9,744 bases of DNA from Flavobacteriales bacterium UBA7519 (GTDB lineage: Bacteria > Bacteroidota > Bacteroidia > Flavobacteriales > Weeksellaceae), in the NCBI GenBank assembly GCA_002476905.1, contig DLND01000085.1, positions 5,379 to 15,122 of the forward strand, read 5' to 3'. A program made the translations under genes and the position numbers. Positions 1 through 6,051 of the stretch are shown one piece after another. The notes below the pieces were generated by a model, which had not been told where the DNA came from, made no database searches, and was given only the letters and a program-made list of their open reading frames with translations. Every line of letters starts with the position of its first letter. Positions within the stretch are counted from its first letter, which is position 1.

Positions 1-56
1 GGCAAAAAATAGCGGGAGTGGAAGGCGGAAAAGCTGCCCAAAATTTTACTAATTAA
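1..56. other. Edge patch: tail of an upstream gene or a dispersed intergenic element
   Basis: This stretch is clearly richer in G+C than the A+T-rich DNA that follows it up to rpoD. Read on the plus strand from base 3 it stays open for 17 codons and stops with TAA at 54-56, giving a tail that ends GGKAAQNFTN, so it could be the C-terminus of a gene lying mostly outside the window. It can equally be read as a structured element: GGCGG (25-29) can pair with CTGCC (34-38), with one G-U pair, around a five-base loop. It also loosely resembles G+C-rich intergenic repeats I associate from memory with flavobacterial genomes. I cannot choose between the two from 56 bases. Confidence 0.3.
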
Positions 57-74
57 TTTTAAATTACGTTAAAA

Positions 75-107
75 TTGAAGTTTAATCTGATGAGATTAAA
101 ATATTTG
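75..107 (+). promoter_or_regulatory. Candidate rpoD promoter containing a perfect inverted repeat
   Basis: A TTG at 75-77 lies 22 bases before AATATTTG (100-107), a one-mismatch fit to the Bacteroidetes -7 box TAnnTTTG. The spacer holds a perfect inverted repeat, TTTAATCT (81-88) and AGATTAAA (93-100) around GATG. The spacing is at the long end and the -7 is imperfect, so this is a candidate only. The second arm touches the -7 box, so a bound protein would cover the promoter. An alternative A+T-rich TATAAT (131-136) has no well-placed partner. Confidence 0.35.
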
Positions 108-168
108 TAACCTTTTTGATGTTTTCATCGTATAATATAATGCAACCTAATAGAATGAGGTTTTTATA

Positions 169-1035
169 ATGAGACAATTAAAAATTACAAAACAGGTTAC
201 CAACAGGGAAACCGCATCACTAGACAAGTATCTGCAAGAGATTGGAAAAGTTGAATTGATTACCGCTGATGAGGAGGTAGATTTGGCTCAGAGAATCCGT
301 GCCGGAGACAGAGCTGCGCTTGAAAAATTGATCAAAGCTAACTTACGTTTCGTGGTTTCGGTTTCTAAACAGTATCAAAATCAGGGACTTTCTCTTCCGG
401 ATCTAATCAACGAAGGAAATCTTGGTCTGATGAAAGCGGCGAAAAGATATGATGAAACAAGAGGTTTCAAATTCATCTCGTATGCTGTTTGGTGGATTCG
501 TCAATCGATTTTGCAGGCTTTGGCTGAGCAGTCGAGAATTGTAAGATTACCTTTGAACAAAATTGGTTCTATCAACAAAATCAACAAAGCTTATGCTCAC
601 CTCGAGCAAGAAAACGAAAGACCACCTTCTCCGGAAGAATTGGCAGAAGTTCTTGATATGAGCGAGGAAGACATCAAGGAATCTATGAAAAACAGTGGCC
701 GTCATCTTTCTATGGATGCGCCGCTTGTGGAAGGTGAAGATTCTAACCTATATGACGTTTTGCGTTCGGGAGAATCTCCAAGTCCTGATAAAGATTTGAT
801 GTTGGAATCTCTACAAATCGAGATTGAAAGAGCCTTGAATACTTTAACTCCTAGAGAAGCAGATTTGGTAAGATTATATTTCGGTTTGAACGGAAAACAT
901 CCGATGACATTGGAAGAAATTGGTGAAACCTTCGATTTAACAAGAGAAAGAGTTCGTCAGATTAAAGAAAAAGCGATCAAAAGGCTGAAACATAATTCCA
1001 GAAGTAAGATTCTGAAATCTTATCTTGGTAAATAA
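169..1035 (+). CDS. rpoD: Primary (housekeeping) RNA polymerase sigma factor, sigma-70 family
   Basis: This is the housekeeping sigma factor that directs RNA polymerase to the majority of promoters. Residues 15-45 ([23 protein letters not shown]) form region 1.2. Region 2 spans about 50-125, with the [13 protein letters not shown] core-binding segment and [10 protein letters not shown] (105-114) for promoter melting and -10 recognition. Region 3 spans about 126-200. Region 4 spans about 225-280, with the helix-turn-helix [23 protein letters not shown]. At 288 aa it lacks the region 1.1 and the large insert of proteobacterial RpoD, as is normal for the short SigA of Bacteroidetes, which reads TTG/TAnnTTTG promoters. 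The ATG start follows a 112-bp non-coding stretch and a terminator follows the stop, so it is probably a single-gene unit. Identity is very secure. Confidence 0.97.
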   Translation: MRQLKITKQVTNRETASLDKYLQEIGKVELITADEEVDLAQRIRAGDRAALEKLIKANLRFVVSVSKQYQNQGLSLPDLINEGNLGLMKAAKRYDETRGFKFISYAVWWIRQSILQALAEQSRIVRLPLNKIGSINKINKAYAHLEQENERPPSPEELAEVLDMSEEDIKESMKNSGRHLSMDAPLVEGEDSNLYDVLRSGESPSPDKDLMLESLQIEIERALNTLTPREADLVRLYFGLNGKHPMTLEEIGETFDLTRERVRQIKEKAIKRLKHNSRSKILKSYLGK

Positions 1036-1055
1036 GATTTTTGATTATAAATTAG

Positions 1056-1083
1056 AAGCAGGTTTTTTTAGCCTGCTTTTTTA
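1056..1083 (+). terminator. Intrinsic terminator of rpoD
   Basis: AAGCAGG (1056-1062) pairs perfectly with CCTGCTT (1072-1078) around a nine-base loop, and a T-rich tract runs to about 1088. It starts 20 bases after the rpoD stop codon and separates it from the next gene. Confidence 0.85.
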
Positions 1084-1094
1084 TTTTATAATAA

Positions 1095-1102
1095 TATCTT
1101 TG
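1095..1102 (+). promoter_or_regulatory. Bacteroidetes -7 box for the 1125-2821 gene pair
   Basis: TATCTTTG matches TAnnTTTG exactly and lies 22 bases before the ATG at 1125. The -33 position, 19 bases upstream, falls inside the rpoD terminator stem (CTG, 1073-1075) and is a poor match, so the promoter may be weak. It would transcribe the unknown gene and the monooxygenase together. Confidence 0.5.
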
Positions 1103-1124
1103 TTACAGAATAGATTAATATAAT

Positions 1125-1706
1125 ATGATTAACAAGATTAAAAGAGATATTTGTATCATTAAATATAGATCACTTCCACTTTTTGAATATGATAAAAAAA
1201 CTGATTCAGAAGTTTTTTATTATCCAACTTCAAAATCTGTTTATTGGATAAAGTTGGAAAATAGTTTAGATAAGAAATTAACATCCCAATTTCTAAAACT
1301 TATCACTACTTTAGACATTAACAAACTTATAATATTTGGAGGATGCAATAAGCCTTGGATTTCTAAATTTATTTCAAAAAGAAAAGATTATAAACCTCTT
1401 ATTAGAACTCTTGAATATTTTAAATCTTTAGAAATCTCAACGAAATTCAATGGAGGATTAGAGATAGATGTGCAAGATTTGAAAAATTTTCTTCCTCACT
1501 TTTATACAATCACTCAATGTGACGGTGGTTTCTGGGATTTTCATATGATTGATCAAAATCAAAATATTATTTTTCACATTCATTACTCTGGAGACATTCA
1601 AATCATAACTTTAAACAAAAAATTTGATAAAAAAATATCGAACCAAATAAAGAATACAGTTTTTGTCGATGCTATGAGAGAAAATTCAGACAGACTTAAT
1701 CAATAA
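1125..1706 (+). CDS. Hypothetical protein, 193 aa, coupled to the following monooxygenase
   Basis: I do not recognise this protein. It is rich in Lys, Ile, Asn and Phe, has no signal peptide or membrane segment, and looks cytoplasmic. The N-terminal half alternates beta-like strands (VYWIKLENS, NKLIIFGGCNK) with charged helices. The C-terminal half has a compact patch, CDGGFWDFHMIDQNQNIIFHIHYSG (about 137-161, shown here only as a landmark), with clustered aromatic and His residues. The coding DNA is visibly more A+T-rich than rpoD or the monooxygenase, which could mean recent acquisition or weak constraint. Its stop TAA overlaps the next ATG by one base (TAATG), so the two genes are translationally coupled and probably functionally linked. 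It could be an accessory or immunity-type protein, but nothing in the sequence shows that. Confidence 0.75.
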   Translation: MINKIKRDICIIKYRSLPLFEYDKKTDSEVFYYPTSKSVYWIKLENSLDKKLTSQFLKLITTLDINKLIIFGGCNKPWISKFISKRKDYKPLIRTLEYFKSLEISTKFNGGLEIDVQDLKNFLPHFYTITQCDGGFWDFHMIDQNQNIIFHIHYSGDIQIITLNKKFDKKISNQIKNTVFVDAMRENSDRLNQ

Positions 1707-2821
1707 TGAATGCAATTTCAATCATCGGTGGCGGAATTGGCGGTTTGACTTTGGGGAATTTTCTAAAGCAACACAACATCGATTTTAAAATCTATGAAAG
1801 TGCAGCGGAAATCAAACCCGTCGGCGCCGGAATTGCAATGGCAGGCAATGCAATGCAAATTTTTGATAAACTCGGATTGAAAGAAAAAATCGAGGATGCA
1901 GGAACCAAAATGCACGCTCTAATTATCACTGATGAAAAACTGAAAACCATTTCTAAAACTGATGTTCTGAAACTTGAAAGTAAATACAAGGTTTGCAATA
2001 TTGCCATTCACAGAGCGGATTTGCAGAGAATCTTGAGTGAGAATATTTCGGAACATATTATCCTCAATAAACGACTGTCAAAAATTGAGAAGAAAGAAAA
2101 TTACCATTTAACCTTTGAAGATCAAACAGAAATTGAAAGCGAAATCGTTTTTGGAGCTGATGGTGTAAAGTCTTTAGTCAGAAATCAAATCTTAAAATCT
2201 GGGGAAATCCGAAATGCGAAACAAAAATGCTGGCGTGGAATTATAAATACAGAAATCCCAGAAAAATACAGCCACAATGCTTACGAAATGTGGGGAAAAG
2301 GAAAACGTTTCGGTTTTGTAAAATTGTCTGAAAATACTTTATACTGGTACGCTTTGGTGAATGAGAAATTTTATTCTGAAAATATAGATCTGCTGGAGGA
2401 ATTTAGGGATTTCCATCCTGAAATTTTAAAAATGATTTCTAAAACTTCTAAAGAAAACATTATTCTGAATAACATTATTGACATCAAACCAATGAATAAT
2501 TGGTCCGCAGAGAACCTGTGCCTAATTGGAGATGCTGCCCACGCCACGACGCCAAATATGGGACAAGGCGGTTGTCAAGCTGGTGAAGATGCTTATATTT
2601 TGTCAAAGCTTTCGAAAACCGAAAAAGATTGGAACAAAATTTTTTTTCAATTTGAAAAAATCAGGAAAGAAAAAGTTCATCATATTGTAAATACGAGTTG
2701 GATGCTCGGGAAAGTGGCGCAGTGGGAGAATTTTACAAGTATCAGGAATTCTATTTTCAGAGTGATTCCTGAATCTGTCAATCAGAAACAAATGGAGAAA
2801 ATTTTAAAATTGGAATTATAA
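1706..2821 (+). CDS. FAD-dependent monooxygenase (class A flavoprotein hydroxylase fold)
   Basis: This is a flavoprotein of the UbiH / p-hydroxybenzoate hydroxylase / TetX-like superfamily, which uses FAD, NAD(P)H and O2 to hydroxylate organic, often aromatic, substrates. The Rossmann motif GGGIGG (8-13) is followed by an acidic ribose-binding Glu31. The FGADGVKS segment (about 149-156) matches the conserved DG motif. GDAAHATTPNMGQGG (275-289) is the second FAD-binding motif. At 371 aa it has the usual single-component length and no C-terminal thioredoxin-like extension. The ATG overlaps the stop of the upstream unknown gene by one base, and a four-base gap separates it from a convergent gene. 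The substrate cannot be read from sequence. A tetracycline-modifying role is possible by fold only and is not supported by specific residues I can identify. Confidence 0.9.
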   Translation: MNAISIIGGGIGGLTLGNFLKQHNIDFKIYESAAEIKPVGAGIAMAGNAMQIFDKLGLKEKIEDAGTKMHALIITDEKLKTISKTDVLKLESKYKVCNIAIHRADLQRILSENISEHIILNKRLSKIEKKENYHLTFEDQTEIESEIVFGADGVKSLVRNQILKSGEIRNAKQKCWRGIINTEIPEKYSHNAYEMWGKGKRFGFVKLSENTLYWYALVNEKFYSENIDLLEEFRDFHPEILKMISKTSKENIILNNIIDIKPMNNWSAENLCLIGDAAHATTPNMGQGGCQAGEDAYILSKLSKTEKDWNKIFFQFEKIRKEKVHHIVNTSWMLGKVAQWENFTSIRNSIFRVIPESVNQKQMEKILKLEL

Positions 2822-2825
2822 AAAG

Positions 2826-3374
2826 CTATTGGACATCATCTTTTTTGAGACTTTCTATTAGATTTTCCAGCTCAGCAATTTTATCTTTCAGGTTTTTGAT
2901 ATCATTTTTATTGCTTGTTACTTTGCTTTTCAGCATTACTGTTCTGGCACGCTCGCTGTGGTCTTCATCATCTTCATCTTCACTGATTTCTTCCACATCT
3001 TCCTGAATTTCGTCAATATCTTCTTGGATTTCTTCTACATCTTCCTGAATTTCTTCAATATCTTCTTGGATCTCATCAATATCTTCTTGGATCTCATTAA
3101 CATCTTCTTTCAAATCCTCAATATGTTCAGAACTTTTATTCACAGACATCTGAATAAAAATGGCCAGATATATCGCCTCCAAAGAAACGAGAGTGGTAAG
3201 AACCAGCAACATATGCTCAAATTCAACAATATTGAAAATAGGCAATGCAAAACAAATAATAAAAAAAATAGTGTGGAAAACCAGCGACTGAATAGAACCT
3301 ACCCACCAAATGATTCCGTTGGCTACTTTTTCTAAGGCAGATAGTTTTTTTTCATTTTCTTTAGTCAGTCTCAT
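2826..3374 (-). CDS. DUF1003-like two-helix membrane protein with heptad-repeat coiled coil
   Basis: A 182-aa protein with two membrane helices, about residues 28-48 and 55-76. The second ends in SLEAIYLAIFIQMSVNK, closely resembling the DUF1003 signature (SLEAIFxAIFxLMSxNR), a membrane family of unknown function. After the helices come six near-identical seven-residue units, (I/V)(D/E/N)EIQED, at 92-133, with Ile/Val at a and Ile at d, then an acidic linker (SEDEDDEDHS) and a second amphipathic helix (about 150-177). This predicts a long, probably oligomeric, rod on the cytoplasmic side. I start at the ATG at 3374, not at the in-frame GTG at 3425, because a good promoter lies between the two and DUF1003 similarity begins only after the ATG. 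It is divergent from grpE and converges with the monooxygenase four bases away. Confidence 0.8.
   Translation of the reverse strand: MRLTKENEKKLSALEKVANGIIWWVGSIQSLVFHTIFFIICFALPIFNIVEFEHMLLVLTTLVSLEAIYLAIFIQMSVNKSSEHIEDLKEDVNEIQEDIDEIQEDIEEIQEDVEEIQEDIDEIQEDVEEISEDEDDEDHSERARTVMLKSKVTSNKNDIKNLKDKIAELENLIESLKKDDVQ
2976..3101 (-). repeat. Six tandem 21-bp units encoding coiled-coil heptads
   Basis: Six in-frame 21-bp units encode VNEIQED, IDEIQED, IEEIQED, VEEIQED, IDEIQED and VEEISED. Units two to five alternate between ATC-CAA and ATT-CAG codons in the middle, so there is a 42-bp higher-order period, suggesting growth by duplication of a two-heptad block. The outermost units are the most diverged. 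Copy number may vary between strains without breaking the frame. Confidence 0.85.
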
Positions 3375-3388
3375 TCTTATAATTTTTA

Positions 3389-3420
3389 TAAAAATACACT
3401 TTTTGTACGAAATGTCAAAA
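3389..3420 (-). promoter_or_regulatory. Promoter of the DUF1003-like gene
   Basis: On the minus strand TTTTG (3420-3416) is followed after 19 bases by TATTTTTA (3396-3389), one mismatch from TAnnTTTG. Transcription would start near 3384, about ten bases before the ATG at 3374. This placement is the main reason for rejecting the GTG start at 3425, which would lie upstream of the promoter. Confidence 0.5.
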
Positions 3421-3470
3421 TTCACACTTAAACTATAAAAAACTCTGCCTAATTGTCAATGCCCAAGGAT

Positions 3471-3485
3471 TGGCAGAAAAATTGA
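3471..3485 (+). promoter_or_regulatory. Sigma-54-like promoter upstream of grpE
   Basis: TGGCAG, five A, then TTGA has the exact register of the sigma-54 -24/-12 consensus (TGGCAC-N5-TTGC), differing at the last base of each block. It would start transcription near 3496, giving a leader of about 17 bases to the grpE ATG at 3513. No TAnnTTTG box is present between 3425 and 3512. An imperfect inverted repeat, TCTGCC (3444-3449) with GGCAGA (3472-3477), overlaps the -24 block. Confidence 0.4.
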
Positions 3486-3512
3486 GAAATAGAAACTATA
3501 AAATTATCAATA

Positions 3513-4052
3513 ATGGACGAAAACAAAGATATACACGAAGAAAATCTGGACACGAACTCACAGAACACTGAAAACACGGAACAGGAAAATCAGGAAAATG
3601 TGTCACAAAAGCCTACTGCGGAAGAACTTTTGGCAGAAGAAAAAGACCGATATATCCGCTTATATGCAGAGTTTGAAAATTACAAAAAAAGAACTCTGAA
3701 AGAAAAAAATGAATTTTACCTTTATGCTTCAAAAGATCTGATGACTTCTATGTTAGGCATTTTGGACGATTTTGAAAGAGCTTTGAAAGAAATCGCTAAA
3801 AATGGAAACGAATCCGACCTTAAAGGCGTAGAGTTGATTTATCAGAAATTCAAAAACAAATTGATAGAGAAAGGTCTTAAACCAATTGATGTGAAAGTTG
3901 GAGACGATTTTAATGTAGATTTTCACGAGGCTATTACGCAGATTCCTTCACCAACTCCAGAATTGAAGGGCAAGATTGTAGATGTGATAGAAACCGGTTA
4001 TCAGCTTCACGACAAAGTCATTCGTTTTGCTAAAGTAGTAACCGGAAACTAA
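3513..4052 (+). CDS. grpE: Nucleotide exchange factor GrpE of the DnaK chaperone system
   Basis: GrpE drives ADP release from the Hsp70 DnaK, resetting its substrate cycle with DnaJ. At 179 aa the length is normal. Residues 1-35 are acidic, Asn/Glu-rich and disordered. A long dimerising helix follows (EEKDRYIRLYAEFENYKKRT, about 41-60), continuing to the ILDDFERALKEI segment. The C-terminal beta domain carries the family signature: GVELIYQKF, then GDDFNVDFHEAITQIP, and near the end VIETGYQLHDKVIRFAKVVTGN (about 158-179, cited as landmark). The ATG follows a candidate sigma-54-like promoter with no Shine-Dalgarno. dnaJ follows after 92 bp without an obvious terminator, so the two are probably co-transcribed. 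dnaK is not in the window, so it lies elsewhere, as in many Bacteroidetes. Confidence 0.97.
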   Translation: MDENKDIHEENLDTNSQNTENTEQENQENVSQKPTAEELLAEEKDRYIRLYAEFENYKKRTLKEKNEFYLYASKDLMTSMLGILDDFERALKEIAKNGNESDLKGVELIYQKFKNKLIEKGLKPIDVKVGDDFNVDFHEAITQIPSPTPELKGKIVDVIETGYQLHDKVIRFAKVVTGN

Positions 4053-4144
4053 ACATTATGAATGTTGAGAAATAATTATTAAATGATTTTTTCATTTTAA
4101 ATATTGATTACCATTACTCAACTATCAATCATTAATTACGAATT

Positions 4145-5257
4145 ATGTCAAAACGCGATTATTACGAAGTTTTAGAAATATACAAATCGGCCAGCGCCGA
4201 AGAAATCAAGAAAGCCTACAGAAAAATGGCAATCAAATATCACCCGGATAAAAATCCTGGCGATAAGGAAGCAGAAGAAAAATTTAAAGAAGCGGCAGAA
4301 GCCTATGAAGTGCTGAGCGACGATAACAAGAAAGCCAGGTATGACCAGTTCGGACACGCCGGAATGGGCGGCGGAGCTGGCGGTGGTGGATTTGGCGGCT
4401 TTAGCGGCGGAATGAATATGGAAGACATTTTCAGTCAATTTGGTGATATTTTCGGTGGTGGATTTGGCGGTGGTCAGAGACAGCAGCAGGCACGCGGCTC
4501 TAATCTAAGAATCCGTATCAAGCTGAATCTGGAAGAAATGATCAATGGAACTCAGAAAACCGTAAAGGTTAAGAAAATGAAGCTGGCTGCAGGCGTTACT
4601 TCCAAAACTTGTCCTACATGTGGCGGAAGTGGTGTTCAAGTCAAAGTTATGAATACGATGTTCGGACAGATGCAGACGCAAACCACCTGTGGAACGTGTC
4701 AAGGTGTCGGAAAAGTGGCAGACAAAATCCCTTCCGGAGCCAATGCACAAGGTTTAGTGAAAGAAGAAGAAGAAATCACCATCAATATTCCGGCAGGTGC
4801 CAGAGACGGCATTCAACTTAATGTAAGAGGAAAAGGTAATGATGCACCTTTGGGAGGAACACCTGGCGACCTTTTGGTAGTGGTGGAGGAAGAAGTAGAT
4901 AAAGCAATCAAGCGCGAGGGCGATAATCTACATCAGGAACTGTATATATCTTTTGCAGAAGCGGCTCTAGGAACTACAAAGGAAATTAATGTAGTCGGTG
5001 GAAAGGTCAAAATCAAGATTGATGAAGGAACACAATCCGGCAAAATATTGAGACTTGCAGGAAAAGGTCTTCCAAATATTGAAGGTTATGGTGGCAAAGG
5101 TGATATGTTTGTTCATATCAATGTATGGACTCCACAGAAACTGTCTAAGGAACAAAGAGAATTCTTCCAAAGCCAATTACAAAACGGCGATATGAATGCC
5201 GAACCAACAGGAAAAGAAAAGACATTCTTCGAGAAAGTGAAGGATATGTTCAATTAA
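4145..5257 (+). CDS. dnaJ: Chaperone DnaJ (Hsp40) with a reduced zinc-finger domain
   Basis: DnaJ delivers unfolded clients to DnaK and stimulates its ATPase. The J-domain (3-70) has the catalytic HPD at 33-35 and the helix IV segment. A Gly/Phe-rich linker runs about 71-110, with the DIF motifs [13 protein letters not shown]. The cysteine-rich region contains only CPTCGGSG (C156, C159) and CGTCQGVG (C182, C185) instead of four CxxCxGxG motifs. The places of motifs 1 and 4 are taken by KMKLAAG and [10 protein letters not shown]-terminal beta-sandwich domains follow ([54 protein letters not shown]). Length is normal (370 aa) because loops replace the motifs, so this is not a truncation. A bidirectional terminator follows the stop codon. 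Confidence 0.97.
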   Translation: MSKRDYYEVLEIYKSASAEEIKKAYRKMAIKYHPDKNPGDKEAEEKFKEAAEAYEVLSDDNKKARYDQFGHAGMGGGAGGGGFGGFSGGMNMEDIFSQFGDIFGGGFGGGQRQQQARGSNLRIRIKLNLEEMINGTQKTVKVKKMKLAAGVTSKTCPTCGGSGVQVKVMNTMFGQMQTQTTCGTCQGVGKVADKIPSGANAQGLVKEEEEITINIPAGARDGIQLNVRGKGNDAPLGGTPGDLLVVVEEEVDKAIKREGDNLHQELYISFAEAALGTTKEINVVGGKVKIKIDEGTQSGKILRLAGKGLPNIEGYGGKGDMFVHINVWTPQKLSKEQREFFQSQLQNGDMNAEPTGKEKTFFEKVKDMFN

Positions 5258-5265
5258 GAATAAAC

Positions 5266-5296
5266 AAAAAGAGACTTAAAATCAAGTCTCTTTTTT
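5266..5296. terminator. Bidirectional terminator between dnaJ and the metal regulator
   Basis: AAAAAGAGACTT (5266-5277) pairs perfectly with AAGTCTCTTTTT (5284-5295) around a six-base loop, giving a T-tract on either strand. It serves dnaJ on the plus strand and the convergent regulator on the minus strand; the end of its tract overlaps the regulator's stop codon. Confidence 0.85.
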
Positions 5297-5942
5297 ATTT
5301 TACCAATAATCTGTCACAAACCGTTTTACTAAAATTTTCCTCCTGACTATTATAGAAAACCTTCATAGACTGATCAAAATCTTCTTTCTGCAAAACTTTG
5401 ATTTCTGTGCCAAGACTAAGGTTTCTTTTATTAAGAAAGCTGAGAAATTCCTCCGAAGAAGTTGTTACAGAAGCCAGTTCTACCCTATCATTCTCTCTAC
5501 ATTTACTAAGTTTTTTAAGATCTGGCTGGATCACATTTCCATCTTTATCCGGAATGGGCTCACCGTGCGGATCCACTTTCGGGTAATTGAGGATTTCGTC
5601 CATTTTATCAAAAAACACTTCGGAATGGATGTGTTCCAGCTGTTCTGCGATCTCGTGGACATTTTCCCAACCGAAACCCATCTTTTCTACCAGAAACATT
5701 TCTGTTAAACGATGTTTCCTTACAATCAGTGACGCTTCTTTCTTTCCGGATTCAGTTAATTTGATGGGTTTGTAAGATTCATATTTAACCCATTTTTTAT
5801 CTGCAAATTTTTTTATCATACTATTCACAGACGGCATTTTGATGTTGAGTTGTCGACTCAGATCATTTACAGAAACTTCATCATTCTCATTAATAAGATG
5901 ATAAAGCGCTTTCAGATAATTTTCTTCTGTGAGGGAATTCAT
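5295..5942 (-). CDS. DtxR/MntR-family metal-dependent transcriptional regulator
   Basis: A metal-sensing repressor, 215 aa. The winged helix-turn-helix spans about 4-65 (VNDLSRQLNIKMPSVNSMIKKF recognition region). The dimerisation/metal domain spans about 66-140, with the family motif YPKVDPHGEPIP (about 120-131). The C-terminal SH3/FeoA-like domain spans about 145-215. Aligned by eye, metal ligands His77, Glu81, His96, Glu103 and His104 are kept. Glu100 sits where DtxR has Cys102, which is typical of manganese-sensing MntR. However Asn8 and Lys11 replace the Asp8 and Glu11 of Bacillus MntR, so the metal site is not a standard one. ATG at 5942 agrees with the usual N-terminus (LTEENYLKALYHL). 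It is divergent from the toxin-antitoxin pair; target genes, typically Mn/Fe transporters, are not in the window. Confidence 0.9.
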   Translation of the reverse strand: MNSLTEENYLKALYHLINENDEVSVNDLSRQLNIKMPSVNSMIKKFADKKWVKYESYKPIKLTESGKKEASLIVRKHRLTEMFLVEKMGFGWENVHEIAEQLEHIHSEVFFDKMDEILNYPKVDPHGEPIPDKDGNVIQPDLKKLSKCRENDRVELASVTTSSEEFLSFLNKRNLSLGTEIKVLQKEDFDQSMKVFYNSQEENFSKTVCDRLLVK

Positions 5943-5987
5943 AGTTCAAAGATAAGTAAAAGTTAGACAGAATTCAATTTTGAACTA
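5942..5987. promoter_or_regulatory. Inverted repeats over the regulator promoter, candidate operator
   Basis: TAGTTCAAA (5942-5950) and TTTGAACTA (5979-5987) form a perfect nine-base inverted repeat separated by 28 bases. The first covers the -7 box and start codon. The second is part of a tighter imperfect dyad, AATTCAA-TT-TTGAACT (5971-5986), over the -33 box. This arrangement would suit autoregulation by the dimeric metal regulator. It does not match the classical DtxR/IdeR box (TTAGGTTAGGCTAACCTAA), so the binding protein is inferred from position only. Confidence 0.4.
5947..5978 (-). promoter_or_regulatory. Promoter of the metal regulator, nearly leaderless
   Basis: On the minus strand ATTG (5978-5975), a 20-base gap and TATCTTTG (5954-5947) form an exact Bacteroidetes promoter. 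Only AACT separates the -7 box from the ATG, so transcription should begin at or within a few bases of the start codon and the mRNA would have essentially no leader. Confidence 0.65.
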
Positions 5988-6014
5988 ACAAAATATATTA
6001 TAAAATTTTGATAT

Positions 6015-6036
6015 ATTGTACTTATATTTGTACAAT
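6015..6036 (+). promoter_or_regulatory. YefM-YoeB operator overlapping the toxin-antitoxin promoter
   Basis: ATTGTAC (6015-6021) and GTACAAT (6030-6036) form a perfect seven-base inverted repeat with an eight-base spacer. Seen as half-sites, TGTACT (6017-6022) and TGTACA (6029-6034) are 12 bp apart centre to centre. TGTACA is the core described for E. coli yefM-yoeB operators, and 12 bp is the spacing I recall for the long and short palindromes there. An exact -7 box, TATATTTG (6023-6030), lies between and within the sites, so the bound antitoxin-toxin complex would block transcription. No good -33 element is visible. Start would be near 6036, with the ATG at 6052. Confidence 0.7.
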
Positions 6037-6051
6037 TTAAAATACAGAATT

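Noticed and set aside
2958..3335. Plus-strand 125-aa frame rich in Phe, Asn and Ile opposite the coiled-coil gene
   Set aside because: Its repeats are the complement of the 21-bp heptad units; it has no family likeness and the minus strand clearly encodes a DUF1003-like protein.
3375..3425. Seventeen extra N-terminal residues of the DUF1003-like protein from a GTG start
   Set aside because: The extension is encoded by the promoter itself (TTTTG, 19 bases, TATTTTTA) and is not part of the conserved domain; ATG at 3374 is preferred.
3441..3512. CIRCE (HrcA) operator before grpE
   Set aside because: No TTAGCACTC-N9-GAGTGCTAA-like sequence; the inverted repeat present is different and shorter.
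4081..4097. Hairpin AAATGA/TCATTT between grpE and dnaJ as a terminator
   Set aside because: Six nearly all-A/T pairs with no downstream T-tract; too weak, so co-transcription is kept as the likelier reading.
4172..5176. Several minus-strand and alternative-frame open stretches across dnaJ
   Set aside because: They lie wholly within a well-conserved gene, lack family likeness, and follow its codon structure.
6016..6051. TTG start adding 12 residues to YefM
   Set aside because: It starts inside the operator and before the predicted transcription start; the YefM family begins at the ATG at 6052.
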